From Sporomusa termitida (GTDB taxonomy: Bacteria; Bacillota; Negativicutes; Sporomusales; Sporomusaceae), in contig NZ_CP036259.1 in assembly GCF_007641255.1 (NCBI RefSeq), forward strand, positions 2,108,001-2,172,000: a stretch of DNA of 64,000 nucleotides. Reading direction: 5' to 3'. The notes under the pieces are model-generated. The model saw only the letters and a program-made list of their open reading frames with translations, was not told where the DNA came from and searched no databases. The translations under genes and the position numbers were made by a program. Positions 63,825-64,000 of this stretch are shown piece after piece. Positions within the stretch are counted from its first letter, which is position 1, and each line of letters begins with the position of its first letter.

Positions 63825-64000
63825 CTAATATTGGCGCGAGCCAAATATTGCAGTACCGATACGCACTAAGTTTGCTCCCTCTTCGATAGCCACCTGATAA
63901 TCGTTTGTCATTCCCATTGATAGCCAATTAAACTCAGTATTGGCTAATTTTAATAGTTTTAATTCGCTGTATAGCTGATAGGTCTCTTTAAACACCGGGC
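63825..64000 (-). CDS. PLP-homeostasis protein YggS/PipY, C-terminus only (partial)
   Basis: The last 58 codons of a gene that starts beyond the window. The fragment has LSMGMTNDYQVAIEEGAN and VRIGTAIFGSR, the PLP phosphate-binding C-terminal signature of YggS/YlmE. These are PLP-binding proteins of vitamin B6 homeostasis. It is upstream of sepF, as in other Firmicutes. Confidence 0.92.
   Translation of the reverse strand, partial: PVFKETYQLYSELKLLKLANTEFNWLSMGMTNDYQVAIEEGANLVRIGTAIFGSRQY

Overview
The window is a chromosomal housekeeping segment of a low-to-mid G+C, endospore-forming Firmicute. Gene order and protein flavour (yicC-remA-gmk-rpoZ-coaBC, FHA-FHA-PP2C-ftsW-PBP-prkC-rsgA-rpe, ileS-yggU-divIVA-ylmH-proC-sepF-yggS, a YteA-type TraR/DksA protein, C-di-AMP, FMN, SAM-I and T-box RNA leaders) fit a Negativicutes/Sporomusa-like organism; the class is an inference, made without any database search. 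Nearly all genes lie on the minus strand, so transcription runs from high to low coordinates. Plus-strand exceptions are a polysaccharide deacetylase, a spore-surface-like beta-rich protein, rpmB, rqcH and an IS transposase. No rRNA, tRNA or CRISPR array was seen.

Layout. 1-10.3 kb: the start of an MTA-phosphorylase-like gene, a HAD phosphatase, a TIGR04086 membrane protein, surE, queE-queD, a membrane GT2 glycosyltransferase, psd-pssA (phosphatidylethanolamine synthesis), a TagA/WecG glycosyltransferase, a PBP1A and a deacetylase. 10.3-18.5 kb: guaB, a 3D-domain wall protein under a c-di-AMP riboswitch, small hypotheticals, a tautomerase, a VTT membrane protein, recG, a DUF1858 protein and rpmB. 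18.5-23.8 kb: hslO, yfcE and the FMN-riboswitch-controlled ribD-ribE-ribBA-ribH operon. 23.8-39.1 kb: a long run (priA-def-fmt-DUF116-rsmB-rlmN-fhaA-fhaB-stp-ftsW-pbpA-prkC-rsgA-rpe in transcription order) joining replication restart, N-terminal formyl handling, RNA methylation and Ser/Thr-phosphorylation control of wall synthesis. 39.1-44.5 kb: an S-box-controlled metK with two small trailing genes, then yicC-remA-gmk-rpoZ-coaBC. 44.5-58.9 kb: a secreted hypothetical, dapF, a Ca2+ P-type ATPase, rqcH, lspA-rluD-pyrR, a second VTT protein, a YteA-like protein, a nitroreductase, a DUF5665 protein and T-box-controlled ileS. 58.9-64 kb: an IS1634-type insertion sequence, then yggU, divIVA, ylmH, proC, sepF and the end of yggS (cell division and septum placement).

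The most striking local features are: (i) the IS1634-type element flanked by a perfect 95-bp direct repeat, which duplicates the ileS promoter and the 3' end of yggU and so leaves both neighbours intact; (ii) a family of composite, hairpin-rich intergenic repeats at several unrelated sites, one of them inside the metK leader between the S-box terminator and the start codon; (iii) competing hairpins and orphan terminators in several intergenic gaps; (iv) a heavy-metal-associated domain that has lost its CxxC metal site; and (v) frequent TTG start codons backed by good Shine-Dalgarno sequences. I did not find a convincing new defence or biosynthetic system; the rest is ordinary core genome.
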